From NCBI GenBank assembly GCA_025751475.1, contig JAOWLD010000001.1, positions 806,001 through 870,000 of the forward strand: a stretch of DNA of 64,000 nucleotides, in the 5' to 3' direction. The DNA is from Rhodobacteraceae bacterium XHP0102 (lineage in GTDB: Bacteria; Pseudomonadota; Alphaproteobacteria; Rhodobacterales; Rhodobacteraceae). Positions 19,732 to 28,887 of this stretch are shown piece by piece. The notes under the pieces were generated by a model. It was not told the origin of the DNA and did not search any database. It saw only the letters and a program-made list of their open reading frames with translations. The position numbers were made by a program, and so were the translations under genes. Each line of letters opens with the position of its first letter. The stretch's first letter is position 1.

Positions 19732-19768
19732 CTCCTTCCTCGTGGATCGCGGGGAAGGAGTATCTTTT
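19732..19768 (+). terminator. Intercistronic hairpin after dctP (partial terminator or mRNA stabiliser)
   Basis: A perfect 8-bp CTCCTTCC/GGAAGGAG stem (19732-19739 and 19753-19760) is followed by a short TATCTTTT tract 16 bp after the dctP stop. The T-tract is weak, so partial termination or 3'-end stabilisation of dctP mRNA is the likely role. Confidence 0.6.
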
Positions 19769-19876
19769 AGATACCCCAAAGCTTCCTGTGATGTTGCGAT
19801 GTTGGCGCATAGCCTGCGACCACATTTCAATAGGGGGCGGTTTGGTTGCAACGCCTGATGCTGCAAGGATGGTCAG

Positions 19877-20776
19877 ATGATTGATTTCATAGTCTGGGTT
19901 TTCACCAATATCGCAATGGCACCATATCATTTGGCAATTGCCATTTTGAACCCTGGCACCTGGTTGGATTGGAGCAACAACGAGTCCCTCGTGCGCTTCA
20001 TCTATTACGGCGCATCGGTGGAATTTTTCTTTGTGGTCTTCACCGCATTCATGCTTGTCACCGCATTGGGCCTGTTCTGGCGCCGCCAAATCCTGTGGAC
20101 ATTCGTGCGCGGGTTAGAGGGGCTTGCCAATGGCCTTGGCCGAACCGTGGCATGGGTCGGTTTGATCATGGTGCTGCAGCAGGTGATGATCGTCTTTTTG
20201 CAGCGCATTTTCCGCGTGGCGGAGATCCAGTTGGGGCCAATGGGCCTTAGCTTTGCGCAAGATCTGTCTTGGTGGGCCGAAGAGCTAAAGCTGTATAACG
20301 CGATGATTGTCTGCTTGTGCGTGTCTTACACATTCGTGCAAAACGGTCATGTGCGCGTGGATCTGTTCTATTCAGGCATGAAATATCGCGCAAAGCGCGT
20401 TGTTGATATGTTCGGCGCGTTGATTTTCATGATGCCCGCGACCGTTCTGACCTATCTCTACGCATGGTTCTTTATGTGGCGTCACCTTGTGGTGCCCAAC
20501 CCCTCCGCCTCCAGCGAATTGGACCGTATGTTGATGCAGGCGCGGGTGCTGCGGTGGAATGTCGAAACCATCGGCTTTAGCCCGAATGGCTTCAACGCCT
20601 ATTTCATTTTCAAGGTGCTGATCGTTGCCTTCTGCGTGTTGGTGTTCTTACACGCGATGGCGGTGTTCTGGCGCGCCCTGCTCGAATATCTCGAGGGCGA
20701 GGAAAGCGCCGATAAATATCGCGACCTTGATCCGCTTGATGCGGAAACCGAAGCGCTGCACGCGGCTGGCCATTAA
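19877..20776 (+). CDS. dctQ: TRAP transporter small permease (DctQ), extended form
   Basis: Membrane partner of the TRAP large permease. The 299-residue product has several hydrophobic helices (about 35-62, 92-115, 135-155, 172-197 and 238-263), more than the four of ordinary DctQ proteins, which are about 160-200 residues. The central part (VCLCVSYTFVQNGHVRVDLF) matches the DctQ signature region. An AAGGATG ribosome site precedes the ATG. It lies between dctP and dctM; enlarged DctQ and DctM together suggest a specific TRAP subgroup. Confidence 0.85.
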   Translation: MIDFIVWVFTNIAMAPYHLAIAILNPGTWLDWSNNESLVRFIYYGASVEFFFVVFTAFMLVTALGLFWRRQILWTFVRGLEGLANGLGRTVAWVGLIMVLQQVMIVFLQRIFRVAEIQLGPMGLSFAQDLSWWAEELKLYNAMIVCLCVSYTFVQNGHVRVDLFYSGMKYRAKRVVDMFGALIFMMPATVLTYLYAWFFMWRHLVVPNPSASSELDRMLMQARVLRWNVETIGFSPNGFNAYFIFKVLIVAFCVLVFLHAMAVFWRALLEYLEGEESADKYRDLDPLDAETEALHAAGH

Positions 20777-20815
20777 GCCCGAAGCCTAAGACCTGTCTGA
20801 AGGAAAGATAACAAG

Positions 20816-23173
20816 ATGATTTTTGGATTAGATGGAATTGAGATCGGTCTGATAATCGTGTTCCTGACGCTGTTTGGCGGGATCATGACGGGCTTTCCTG
20901 TGGCCTTCGCCATCGGCGGGGCAGGGGTGATTTCCTTTGCGATTATCGCCGCGCTCGATTCCGCGGGGCTTTTGATCCATCAGGCGATTGACACGGCATC
21001 GGATCAATATCGGGCGCTGATCGACTCTGGTGTGGTGCGCGAAAGCGTATCGGTGTTCCGATATCCCGAATTGCCGCGTGTGGAACAGCCGCTGTTCCCA
21101 GGCGGGTGGGAAATGGCGATGGATCGCAACATTTCCTTTATCGTCAATCGGATGAACGAGCGTGTGATCGCGGGTCAATCCATTGAAACACTCTTGGCGG
21201 TTTTGATGTTCGTTTTGATGGGCATCACATTGGAGCGTTCCAAAATCGCGGATGATCTCCTGACAACGATGGCACGCGTTTTTGGGCCGCTGCCCGGTGG
21301 TTTGGCGGTCTCAATCGTTATCGTGGGCGCATTTCTGGCCGCCTCAACGGGGATTGTGGGGGCGACCGTGGTGACCATGGGCCTCTTGGCCCTGCCAACG
21401 ATGCTGCGCAACAATTACTCGCCCGAGCTTGCCACGGGCGTGATCGCGGCCTCTGGCACCTTGGGCCAAATCATCCCACCTTCGATTGTGATCGTTCTTT
21501 TGGGCACGCTGGTTGGGGATCTTTACGCCACAGGCCAAGAGACCCGCGCGCAAGTGGCGGGATGCAGCGATGCGCTGACCTATTTGGGCGAGCCTGCGGT
21601 TCTGTCTGTGGGCACCTTGTTCCAAGCGGCAATCCTGCCTGGGATATTCTTGGCGTTCCTTTATGGGGCCTATGCTTTTGGCTTTGCGCTTCTGAACCCA
21701 GCCAAGGCGCCTGCGGTGCAGATGGGGTCCACGAACCCCAATCCAATCACCCGCAACGAAGCGCTGACGTGGTTCTTGCTTGCGCCCGCGGCGTTGATCT
21801 TTGCCGTGGTCATCGGGGCCAGCAATGGCGTGATCGGCAGTCAATCCATCATGATCTCGAACATGGAAAACAACAGCCGTTCGGCCAGTTTGCGCACCAA
21901 TGTTTCCGAGACCTGCCAAGCGGCGATGATTGATCTGCATGGTCAAGCGGCATGGGATCAAGCGGTGGCGGAAACCGCCGAGATTGCCGCCGCGGGCACA
22001 AGCAACGAAACCCGTGAATTGACCCCTGAAGAAATGGATGCTGCGCGTGCTGCTGCAGTGGAGAACGCCGCACCGATTGGATCGGGCGTTACGGCTATTT
22101 TCATCCTCTTGGCGCTGATTTTGACCACAGCGCGGGGTGTCGCCCCAAGTCAGGATCCGCGTCCTCTTTTGATAGGGGGGATTGGTGTCGCTTTGGCCTT
22201 TGCGGTGGATATGCTTTATATCACCCCTGCGACCAGTCCCGGGACCGCGTGGATTTATCTGGCCATCCCGTTTGCTATGGCCGTTTATGGCTGCCGCGAG
22301 GCGATGATCCGAATGTCGAAAAACGATCTTCTGCGCGTGGTCTTCCCGCCGTTGGTTTTGATCGTGGCCGTGTTGGGGTCCATCCTTGGGGGTATCTCAA
22401 ACCCGACCCCTGCTGCGGCATTGGGGGCGGCGGGTGCGATTATGCTGGCCGCACATCGCAAGTTGAGCGAAGAGGATCGCAAATCAAAGATCGTGATCTG
22501 GGCGTCTTTCGCGCTGGTCATTTTGATCTTGGTGGGTGTGAACTTTGATTTGCGTGTCGGGCGCTCGGTGGTGCCGCTTGAAGACTGGATTGCCTATATC
22601 ATCGCGCAATTCGCGTATCATTTCGCCTTTGGCGGGCTGCTTTACAGCTGTTACGTTCTCTATCGCCGCAGCGTTTTGACCCCTGTGGTGCGCGAAACCG
22701 CCAAGGTGACCTCCATGGTCTTTACCATCTTGATCGGTTCGCAATTGTTGAACCTTGTGCTGATCTCCTTTGGCGGCGAGCATCACATCCAACAATTCTT
22801 GCGCGCCTTCGACAATGAGATGGTGGTGTTCCTTTTGGTGATGTTGATCCTGTTTATCCTTGGCTTTGTCTTGGATTTTCTGGAGATCATCTACATCGTG
22901 ATCCCGATTGTGGGGCCTGTGATCTATGGCGGCACGTTGGATCCCAAATGGGTGACGATCATGATCGCGGTCAATTTGCAGACCTCTTTCTTAACGCCGC
23001 CATTTGGCTTTGCGCTGTTCTACCTGCGCGGGGTGGCACCTGCCAGCGTGACCACGCAACATATCTATCGGGGCGTGATCCCATTCGTGCTGATCCAAGT
23101 CTTGGGCTTGGGCATCTTGTGGCTCTTCCCTGGTATCGTGACCATCGTGCCTGACCTTCTGCCCAATAATTAA
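20816..23173 (+). CDS. dctM: TRAP transporter large permease (DctM), expanded form
   Basis: Transport subunit of the TRAP system, 785 residues against about 430 for ordinary DctM. DctM signatures are recognisable at the N-terminal half (GIVGATVVTMGLLALPTML near 179-197, then GTLGQIIPPSIVIVL) and the C-terminal half (LDFLEIIYIVIPIVGP near 687-701, then LQTSFLTPPFGFALF). Between and around them are extra segments: a hydrophilic stretch at about 55-120, a polar loop at about 340-425 with Cys367, and additional helices up to about 545. Ribosome site GAAGGAAAG. No frameshift is apparent, so this is a natural expansion. Confidence 0.9.
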   Translation: MIFGLDGIEIGLIIVFLTLFGGIMTGFPVAFAIGGAGVISFAIIAALDSAGLLIHQAIDTASDQYRALIDSGVVRESVSVFRYPELPRVEQPLFPGGWEMAMDRNISFIVNRMNERVIAGQSIETLLAVLMFVLMGITLERSKIADDLLTTMARVFGPLPGGLAVSIVIVGAFLAASTGIVGATVVTMGLLALPTMLRNNYSPELATGVIAASGTLGQIIPPSIVIVLLGTLVGDLYATGQETRAQVAGCSDALTYLGEPAVLSVGTLFQAAILPGIFLAFLYGAYAFGFALLNPAKAPAVQMGSTNPNPITRNEALTWFLLAPAALIFAVVIGASNGVIGSQSIMISNMENNSRSASLRTNVSETCQAAMIDLHGQAAWDQAVAETAEIAAAGTSNETRELTPEEMDAARAAAVENAAPIGSGVTAIFILLALILTTARGVAPSQDPRPLLIGGIGVALAFAVDMLYITPATSPGTAWIYLAIPFAMAVYGCREAMIRMSKNDLLRVVFPPLVLIVAVLGSILGGISNPTPAAALGAAGAIMLAAHRKLSEEDRKSKIVIWASFALVILILVGVNFDLRVGRSVVPLEDWIAYIIAQFAYHFAFGGLLYSCYVLYRRSVLTPVVRETAKVTSMVFTILIGSQLLNLVLISFGGEHHIQQFLRAFDNEMVVFLLVMLILFILGFVLDFLEIIYIVIPIVGPVIYGGTLDPKWVTIMIAVNLQTSFLTPPFGFALFYLRGVAPASVTTQHIYRGVIPFVLIQVLGLGILWLFPGIVTIVPDLLPNN

Positions 23174-23265
23174 GGGCAGGCGCGCCACCACGTGGCCTTA
23201 AAAATTCACGGCCCTCCATGGTTTTGGGGGGGCGTTTGCGTTTTGGGAAAGCGCGCGGCGGCGGG

Positions 23266-24114
23266 TTATTCGGTCTCGTGGTTCGGGCGCTTGGCTTGGG
23301 CGGCCATCAGATCAGGCAGCGAGATTTGTGCGACCTGCTGCGCGATTGGGTCAACCGATAAGGGGTGGGTTTGGTTGGAATATTCGGATGGGTTTCCGAT
23401 ATCCTGCCACGCGCCATTGACATAGATTTCCAAGGCCGAAAAGCGGGCCTTATAGGCCATCTTATCCGATCCAGGGACCCAATATCCCAAATAGACATAG
23501 GGCAATCCCGCCTCGCGGGCGAGGTCGATGTGATCCAAGATCACGTAAGTGCCAAGGGAGCGTTGATCCAAATCAGGATCAAAGAAAGAATAAACAAGGC
23601 TCAGACCATCATCAAGGATATCGGTCAGACAAACAGCGGCAAGAGGGCTGTTTGGGTCTGTTTCGCGATACTCGACCACGCGCGAGCGTACGGGGGTTTC
23701 CTCGATCATCGCGGCGAATTCGAACACATCCATATCCGCCATACCGCCATCTGCGTGGCGTGCGTCCAGATAGCGGCGGAAGAGCGCATATTGTTCTTCG
23801 GTTGCCCATGGGGCGCGGGCCGTGCGGGCCAAATGTTTGTTGCGCTTCGCGGTGCGTTTTTGCGATTTTCGAGGGGCGAAATCCGCAACCCTGATCCGTG
23901 CGGAGAGGCAAGCGGTGCAATCCGCACAGGCAGGACGATAGAGCACATTCTGCGAGCGGCGGAAGCCTTGCTTGGAGAGGCTGTCGTTCAATTCGCTGGC
24001 ATGATCGCCCTGCAGGGCCGTAAATAGCTTTCGCTCCCGCCGATTTGGAAGATACGGGCAGGTTTGAGGTGCGGTCACGTAAAACTGCGGCGCGATCGGA
24101 AGTGTGTGGCGCAT
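23266..24114 (-). CDS. bpt: Aspartate/glutamate leucyltransferase (Bpt), N-degron pathway
   Basis: Transfers leucine from Leu-tRNA to N-terminal Asp or Glu of proteins, marking them for ClpS/ClpAP degradation. The 282-residue product starts with the family block [20 protein letters not shown] and contains the Cys cluster [15 protein letters not shown] near 61-75, shared with eukaryotic arginyltransferases. Length is typical of the bacterial ATE-like family. It stands alone between the TRAP operon and an RDD gene. Confidence 0.93.
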   Translation of the reverse strand: MRHTLPIAPQFYVTAPQTCPYLPNRRERKLFTALQGDHASELNDSLSKQGFRRSQNVLYRPACADCTACLSARIRVADFAPRKSQKRTAKRNKHLARTARAPWATEEQYALFRRYLDARHADGGMADMDVFEFAAMIEETPVRSRVVEYRETDPNSPLAAVCLTDILDDGLSLVYSFFDPDLDQRSLGTYVILDHIDLAREAGLPYVYLGYWVPGSDKMAYKARFSALEIYVNGAWQDIGNPSEYSNQTHPLSVDPIAQQVAQISLPDLMAAQAKRPNHETE

Positions 24115-24209
24115 GATACCTCAAGGTGCGAACATCTTGGGACTTAGCCTGCCTCAATGAGAAAATTTCGGCAAGAGGCTTACACAACCTTACCGCGAAA
24201 TTTCTCAGA

Positions 24210-24644
24210 TCACGCCGGGCGATTTATGGCAACTGTTCCTAAAAACAGGTCATGCAACCCTTGTTTGCGTCCGCCCAGAACCATCATGAGGGCCGAAATT
24301 GTCTGTGGCAGGACGAAGGCCGAGGCAAGCATGAACAGAAATGTGTGCAACATAGCCTCGATGTTGGTCAGCCGCGCGCTTGTCGTGTTGCGCAATTCAA
24401 TCGACATGATCCGCATTCCCCATGTGGCCGAGTGTTGCGCAATGGTGAACCAGCGATACACGAAAGACAGGCCAAGGAACAAAAGAGGCAAAAAGAACCA
24501 CGCCAACCCCAAGCTTAACAGCCCCGCGATCACCACCAAAAGGGCGATGATAATTACATCAATCAGCCATGCGCCAAAGCGTTTGAAAGGCACATAGGCG
24601 TAGAACTCGGCTTGTGAAACGGGATCAGGCAATTGGTGCATCAT
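24210..24644 (-). CDS. RDD-family membrane protein
   Basis: A 144-residue inner-membrane protein with the RDD signature near the N-terminus (FKRFGAWLIDVIIIALL), a second helix (about 40-62) and a third hydrophobic stretch (about 105-125). RDD proteins are small membrane proteins of mostly unknown role, some linked to ion transport. Two adjacent ATG codons are possible starts (24644, 24641), with GAGGCG just upstream. Single gene between bpt and a DUF2852 gene. Confidence 0.85.
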   Translation of the reverse strand: MMHQLPDPVSQAEFYAYVPFKRFGAWLIDVIIIALLVVIAGLLSLGLAWFFLPLLFLGLSFVYRWFTIAQHSATWGMRIMSIELRNTTSARLTNIEAMLHTFLFMLASAFVLPQTISALMMVLGGRKQGLHDLFLGTVAINRPA

Positions 24645-24733
24645 AGCGCCTCATATAGAGGGTGGGGGTGCGGTCGAGAAGGTCACTTGCCCCGCATCTG
24701 TGCAAACTGCGGGGCAGGCGTTGCATTTATGGA

Positions 24734-25129
24734 TCACTCGGCGGTGGGGGCCGCAGCTTTCTTGTCGCGTTCGGCCATAAAGGCATCGAATTCGGTTTTG
24801 TCTTTCGCTTCGCGCAGCCGCTCAAGGAAACCCTCAAAGGCGCGCTGCTCATCCTCAAGACGTTTCAGCGTGTCCTCTTTATAAGTGTCAAAGGCGCGGT
24901 TTCCGCTGCTGCTGTGCACCGCGCTGTGCTGGGATTTCTTGCAGGTTTTGAACATATTCTTTCTCCAGATCATATAAAACAGAAGGGCCAGACCGAGGGG
25001 CCAAAACAGAATGAACCCAAAAACCATTGCGGCGATCCACGCCCCTTTGCCTTTGCGATCCAAGAAGGCTTCGGCCCGCGCAAGCCACCCTTGATCGGGG
25101 GCAGAGGGCATCATCATTTGGCTTTGCAT
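24734..25129 (-). CDS. DUF2852 domain membrane protein
   Basis: A 131-residue protein with one strong hydrophobic region (about 32-58, WIAAMVFGFILFWPLGLALL) and a charged helical C-terminal half (about 75-125) that may form a coiled coil. It matches the DUF2852 family of Rhizobiales/Rhodobacterales, whose function is unknown. I start at the ATG preceded by AGGAGAAACAT; a longer frame to 25213 runs across the upstream palindrome and lacks a ribosome site. A palindromic element lies about 45 bp upstream. Confidence 0.82.
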   Translation of the reverse strand: MQSQMMMPSAPDQGWLARAEAFLDRKGKGAWIAAMVFGFILFWPLGLALLFYMIWRKNMFKTCKKSQHSAVHSSSGNRAFDTYKEDTLKRLEDEQRAFEGFLERLREAKDKTEFDAFMAERDKKAAAPTAE

Positions 25130-25170
25130 ATGTGTTTCTCCTGTGCTGTGCAGCCGCGCCGCGATGTAAA

Positions 25171-25187
25171 TGTTAATTACATTAACA
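25171..25187. promoter_or_regulatory. Palindromic operator-like element upstream of the DUF2852 gene
   Basis: TGTTAAT and ATTAACA arms flank a 3-bp centre. An overlapping palindrome, TGTAA-N7-TTACA, covers 25165-25181. The element sits 42-58 bp upstream of the DUF2852 start and about 12 bp from the mmsB terminator stem. The symmetry is seen; binding by a regulator is inferred, and the protein is unknown. Confidence 0.5.
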
Positions 25188-25198
25188 CATATGGGTAG

Positions 25199-25225
25199 AA
25201 AAAACCCCGCCACAAGAGGGCGGGG
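25199..25225 (-). terminator. Rho-independent terminator of the mmsA-mmsB operon
   Basis: On the minus strand a perfect 7-bp CCCCGCC/GGCGGGG stem with a 7-nt loop is followed by six T residues, 16 bp after the mmsB stop. It closes the valine-catabolism operon. Confidence 0.9.
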
Positions 25226-25240
25226 AAATATTTTTGGAAA

Positions 25241-26116
25241 TTAGGTGGTTTTTCTGCCCATTGCGGCCAAGCGCGGCAACATGGCGGAGAAATCCTTGCC
25301 GCGCCCATCTTCGTGCTCGACAAATTGCGCATATATCGCCTCGGCCAATGCGCCCAGCGGGGTGGCGGCATCTGCGGCACTTGCGGCATCTTGGGCAAGA
25401 CGCAAATCCTTCAGCATCAATTCCGCCGCAAATCCAGGGTGATAGCCATTGTCGGCGGGGCTTTGCGGCCCGACACCTGGGGCGGGGCAGTAGGTGTTGA
25501 TCGACCAACTGGCCCCTGAGGATGTCGAGACAACATCAAACATCGCCTGCCGTTCAAGGCCCAGCTTATCGGCCAGCGCAAAGGCCTCGCAGGTGCCAAT
25601 CATCGTGATCCCAAGGATCATATTGTTGCAAATCTTGGCCGCCTGACCATTGCCCGCAGCCCCACAATGCACGGCCTTTTGTCCCATGATTTCAAACAGG
25701 GGTGCTGCACGGGTGAAATCCGCCGCACTGCCGCCCACCATAAAGGTCAGCGTGCCTGCCGCAGCCCCACCAACGCCGCCAGAGACCGGCGCATCAAGAA
25801 ACCCGATCCCCTGCGCGGCTGCGGCGGCATCAATCGCGCGGGCGGCTTCGACCTCGATGGTGGAGCAATCGACCAAAAGCGCGCCTTTTGGCAGAGTGGT
25901 TAAAACCTCATCCGCCACGGCGCGCGCAATTGTGCCATTGGGCAGCATGGTGATCACCACCTCCGCCCCTTGCGCGGCCTCTGCGGCCGATGCGGCGCAG
26001 GCGATCCCGTCAGGGGCGGCAAGCGTGTCAAACCCCGTGACCTTGTGACCTGCTTTTTGCAAATTAAGCGCCATTGGTGCGCCCATATTGCCCAATCCAA
26101 TAAATGCGATCCGCAT
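25241..26116 (-). CDS. mmsB: 3-hydroxyisobutyrate dehydrogenase
   Basis: Oxidises 3-hydroxyisobutyrate to methylmalonate semialdehyde with NAD in valine breakdown. The 291-residue product has the Rossmann motif GLGNMGAPMALNL at 7-19 and the catalytic Lys in GNGQAAKICNNM. Length is typical. The ATG is preceded by AAGGGG. It is the last gene of the mmsA / 3-hydroxyisobutyryl-CoA hydrolase / mmsB operon, and a strong terminator follows. Confidence 0.95.
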   Translation of the reverse strand: MRIAFIGLGNMGAPMALNLQKAGHKVTGFDTLAAPDGIACAASAAEAAQGAEVVITMLPNGTIARAVADEVLTTLPKGALLVDCSTIEVEAARAIDAAAAAQGIGFLDAPVSGGVGGAAAGTLTFMVGGSAADFTRAAPLFEIMGQKAVHCGAAGNGQAAKICNNMILGITMIGTCEAFALADKLGLERQAMFDVVSTSSGASWSINTYCPAPGVGPQSPADNGYHPGFAAELMLKDLRLAQDAASAADAATPLGALAEAIYAQFVEHEDGRGKDFSAMLPRLAAMGRKTT

Positions 26117-26137
26117 GGCTTGGCCCCTTATCGTTGC

Positions 26138-27187
26138 TTAATCCAGTTTCAATGCCCTTGGCCCCAATGGCAAGAGCATGGCGGACACCAGTGCAGGTGT
26201 CACATCGCGGGGGCTGTTATGCATCCATTTTGGGCTGCGATCCTTGTCGATGATCTGCGCGCGCACGCCTTCTAGGAAATCCGCTTTTTCCACAGCGCGC
26301 GAGGTAAAGCGGTATTCCTGATCCAACGCGTTTTCGATTGTATCGCGCAGACGCGCACGATGCACCAATTCCACTGTGCAGGCCATCGACAAGGGCGATT
26401 TTTTGGCCATTTCCGCAAGACAGCCTTTGGTGAAGTCATTATCGGTGAACTCCAGCGCATTGAGGATATCGCGCAGGGTCTCGCCCCCGAAATGGTGGTC
26501 AATCTCTGCTTGCAGCGCCGCCAAAGGCGCATCGGGGCAGGGGTGGCGCGCGGCGGTCTGGTCAACCAAATCCCAATCGGCCGTCTCGCAAAGCGCGGCG
26601 ATCAAGGCAGGCCATTCACTTTCGGGAATATGGTAATCGGCAAAGCCCGCATAAATCGCATCCGCCCCGCTCATCCGGGCGGCCGTGACGCCCAGATATT
26701 CACCAAGCCGCCCTTTGGCGCGGCTCAGGATCAAAGTGCCGCCGACATCAGGCACAAGGCCAATGCCGACCTCGGGCATGGCAAGGATGCTGCTGTCGCC
26801 TACAATGCGGTGAGAGGCATGACACCCAAGGCCGACACCGCCGCCCATGGTGTAGCCCTGCATGAAGCTGATCACGGGGCGGGGGAAATGGAACAGCTTG
26901 GCATTCATGCGATATTCATCGGCCCAATAGCGCGCGCCGATTTCCATATCGCCTGCGCGGCCCGCCTCGTAAATTTCGGCAATATCCCCGCCTGCGCAAA
27001 AGGCCCGCTCGCCCATGGCATCTAGGATGACAATCTCGACCGTTTTATCGGTGGCCCAAGCATCAATTGTTGCCGCAATTTTGGCGCACATGGATTGCGA
27101 AAGGGCGTTAAGCGCCTGTGGACGGGTGAGCGTGATCCGCCCCGCGCGCCCTTCCTTGCGGATATTGAGAAAATCTGCCTCGCTCAT
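26138..27187 (-). CDS. 3-hydroxyisobutyryl-CoA hydrolase (crotonase family)
   Basis: Releases free 3-hydroxyisobutyrate from its CoA ester in valine breakdown. The 349-residue crotonase-fold protein carries GGVGLGCHASHRIVG, which forms the oxyanion hole, and the catalytic-loop block MPEVGIGLVPDVGGT. A length near 350 is typical of the hydrolase rather than enoyl-CoA hydratase (about 260). Its place between mmsA and mmsB, which act just after it, supports the assignment. The ribosome site is AAGGGAGG. Confidence 0.9.
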   Translation of the reverse strand: MSEADFLNIRKEGRAGRITLTRPQALNALSQSMCAKIAATIDAWATDKTVEIVILDAMGERAFCAGGDIAEIYEAGRAGDMEIGARYWADEYRMNAKLFHFPRPVISFMQGYTMGGGVGLGCHASHRIVGDSSILAMPEVGIGLVPDVGGTLILSRAKGRLGEYLGVTAARMSGADAIYAGFADYHIPESEWPALIAALCETADWDLVDQTAARHPCPDAPLAALQAEIDHHFGGETLRDILNALEFTDNDFTKGCLAEMAKKSPLSMACTVELVHRARLRDTIENALDQEYRFTSRAVEKADFLEGVRAQIIDKDRSPKWMHNSPRDVTPALVSAMLLPLGPRALKLD

Positions 27188-27213
27188 GGCCCCCTCCCTT
27201 GTGTCACAGCGAA

Positions 27214-27238
27214 CCCCCGCGCAAGGTCTGCGCGGGGG
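27214..27238 (-). other. Strong intercistronic hairpin between mmsA and the hydrolase gene
   Basis: A perfect 10-bp CCCCCGCGCA/TGCGCGGGGG stem with a 5-nt loop lies about 34 bp after the mmsA stop. No T-run follows on the minus strand, so it is more likely an mRNA-processing or stability element than a full terminator. It could set mmsA expression above that of the downstream genes. Confidence 0.65.
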
Positions 27239-27271
27239 CTTGTCCTGAGTTTGGTGATTTTCGCGGCAGGA

Positions 27272-28771
27272 TCAATCCATTGCCTTGAAGTTGAACGCAG
27301 CCCCTTCCTTGATCCCGCTTGGCCAACGCGAAGTTACGGTTTTGGTGCGAGTGTAGAAGCGGAAGGAATCTGGCCCGTGCTGGTTCAAATCGCCAAAACC
27401 TGACCGCTTCCAACCGCCAAAGGTGTGATAGGCCAAGGGAACGGGGATTGGCACATTGATGCCGACCATGCCGATATTGACGCGGGAGGCAAAATCGCGC
27501 GCCGCATCGCCGTCACGGGTGAAGATCGCGGTGCCATTGCCATATTCATGATCCATCGCAAGACCAAGCGCTTCCTCATAAGAGGCGGCGCGCACGGTTG
27601 ACAGGACGGGGCCGAAAATTTCGGTCTTGTAGATATCCATATCAGGGGTCACGCGATCAAAGAGATGCGCGCCCACAAAGAACCCGTTTTCATAGCCTTG
27701 CAGATTGAAATCGCGGCCATCGACAACCAATTCCGCGCCCTGATCCACGCCCGTTTGCACGAGGCGCAGGATGTTTTCCTTGGCGGCCTTGGTCACAACG
27801 GGCCCGAAATCCAAATCATTGCCTGCGGTATAGGGGCCAACCTTCAAGGCCTCGATCCGTGGGACGAGTTTTTCGATCAACCGATCCGCGGTTTCCTCAC
27901 CTACGGGCACGGCCACTGAAATCGCCATACAGCGCTCGCCTGCCGCCCCATAGCCCGCGCCGACCAAAGCGTCAGCGGCCTGATCCATATCTGCGTCAGG
28001 CATGATGATCATATGGTTTTTCGCCCCGCCAAAGCACTGGCAGCGTTTGCCCGTTTCGGCGGCGCGGCTGTAGATATATTGCGCGATGGGGGTCGACCCC
28101 ACAAAGCCAACGGCCTGAATGATCTCGCTGTCCAAGATGGCATCCACAGCGCCCTTGTCGCCATTGACCACTTGGAACACGCCATCAGGCAAACCCGCCT
28201 CTTTCAAAAGCGCGCCCAACATCATCGGGCAGGACGGATCACGTTCCGAGGGTTTGAGGATCATCGCGTTGCCCGATGCCAAGGCAGGGCCGAGTTTCCA
28301 CAAGGGGATCATGGCGGGGAAGTTGAACGGCGTGATCCCTGCGACCACCCCCAAGGGCTGGCGCATGGAATACATATCAATGCCCGGGCCTGCGGCATCG
28401 GTGAATTCGCCCTTCAACAGATGCGGTGCGCCGATGCAAAATTCGATCACCTCTAGCCCGCGCTGAACATCGCCTTTGGCATCGGGGAAGGTCTTGCCAT
28501 GTTCGCGGCTGATGGCCTCGGCCAGTTTGTCCATATCGCGGTTGAGAAGGCGCACCAACTCCATCATCACGCGCGCGCGGCGCTGTGGATTTGTGGCGCC
28601 CCATGCGATCTGTGCTTCGGCTGCAGAGGCAATCGCGCGATCCATTTCTTCCTGCGAGGCAAGTGCCACCTGCGCCTGCACTTCCCCTGTTGCAGGGTTG
28701 AAGACATCCGCGGTGCGGCCAGACGTGCCCGCAATATGTGCCCCATTAATCCAGTGACCGATTTGTTCCAT
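27272..28771 (-). CDS. mmsA: Methylmalonate-semialdehyde dehydrogenase (CoA-acylating)
   Basis: Converts methylmalonate semialdehyde to propionyl-CoA (and malonate semialdehyde to acetyl-CoA) in valine and inositol breakdown. The 499-residue product starts MEQIGHWINGAHIAGTSGRT. The catalytic Cys lies in AAGERCMAISV, and MmsA-type residues are seen around CFGGAKNHMIIMPDAD. Length is typical. The open frame continues upstream across the LysR gene, which I reject. It is the first gene of the operon and is divergent from the LysR regulator. Confidence 0.95.
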   Translation of the reverse strand: MEQIGHWINGAHIAGTSGRTADVFNPATGEVQAQVALASQEEMDRAIASAAEAQIAWGATNPQRRARVMMELVRLLNRDMDKLAEAISREHGKTFPDAKGDVQRGLEVIEFCIGAPHLLKGEFTDAAGPGIDMYSMRQPLGVVAGITPFNFPAMIPLWKLGPALASGNAMILKPSERDPSCPMMLGALLKEAGLPDGVFQVVNGDKGAVDAILDSEIIQAVGFVGSTPIAQYIYSRAAETGKRCQCFGGAKNHMIIMPDADMDQAADALVGAGYGAAGERCMAISVAVPVGEETADRLIEKLVPRIEALKVGPYTAGNDLDFGPVVTKAAKENILRLVQTGVDQGAELVVDGRDFNLQGYENGFFVGAHLFDRVTPDMDIYKTEIFGPVLSTVRAASYEEALGLAMDHEYGNGTAIFTRDGDAARDFASRVNIGMVGINVPIPVPLAYHTFGGWKRSGFGDLNQHGPDSFRFYTRTKTVTSRWPSGIKEGAAFNFKAMD

Positions 28772-28860
28772 GATCCCACCCTTTTGTTGAAAATCCACAC
28801 TTGATGGGTCTTCTATACTTGCAATCCTGTCGGGAAAAGGGGCAAAAATCCAAACTAGTC

Positions 28861-28874
28861 TTGCATTTTTGCAA
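28861..28874. promoter_or_regulatory. Inverted repeat in the mmsA-LysR divergent promoter
   Basis: TTGCA-TTTT-TGCAA, a small perfect inverted repeat matching the loose T-N11-A LysR-operator pattern, sits directly before the LysR gene in the roughly 115-bp divergent region. It is a plausible autoregulatory site; the binding is inferred. Confidence 0.45.
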
Positions 28875-28887
28875 AATGGATGTGGCG

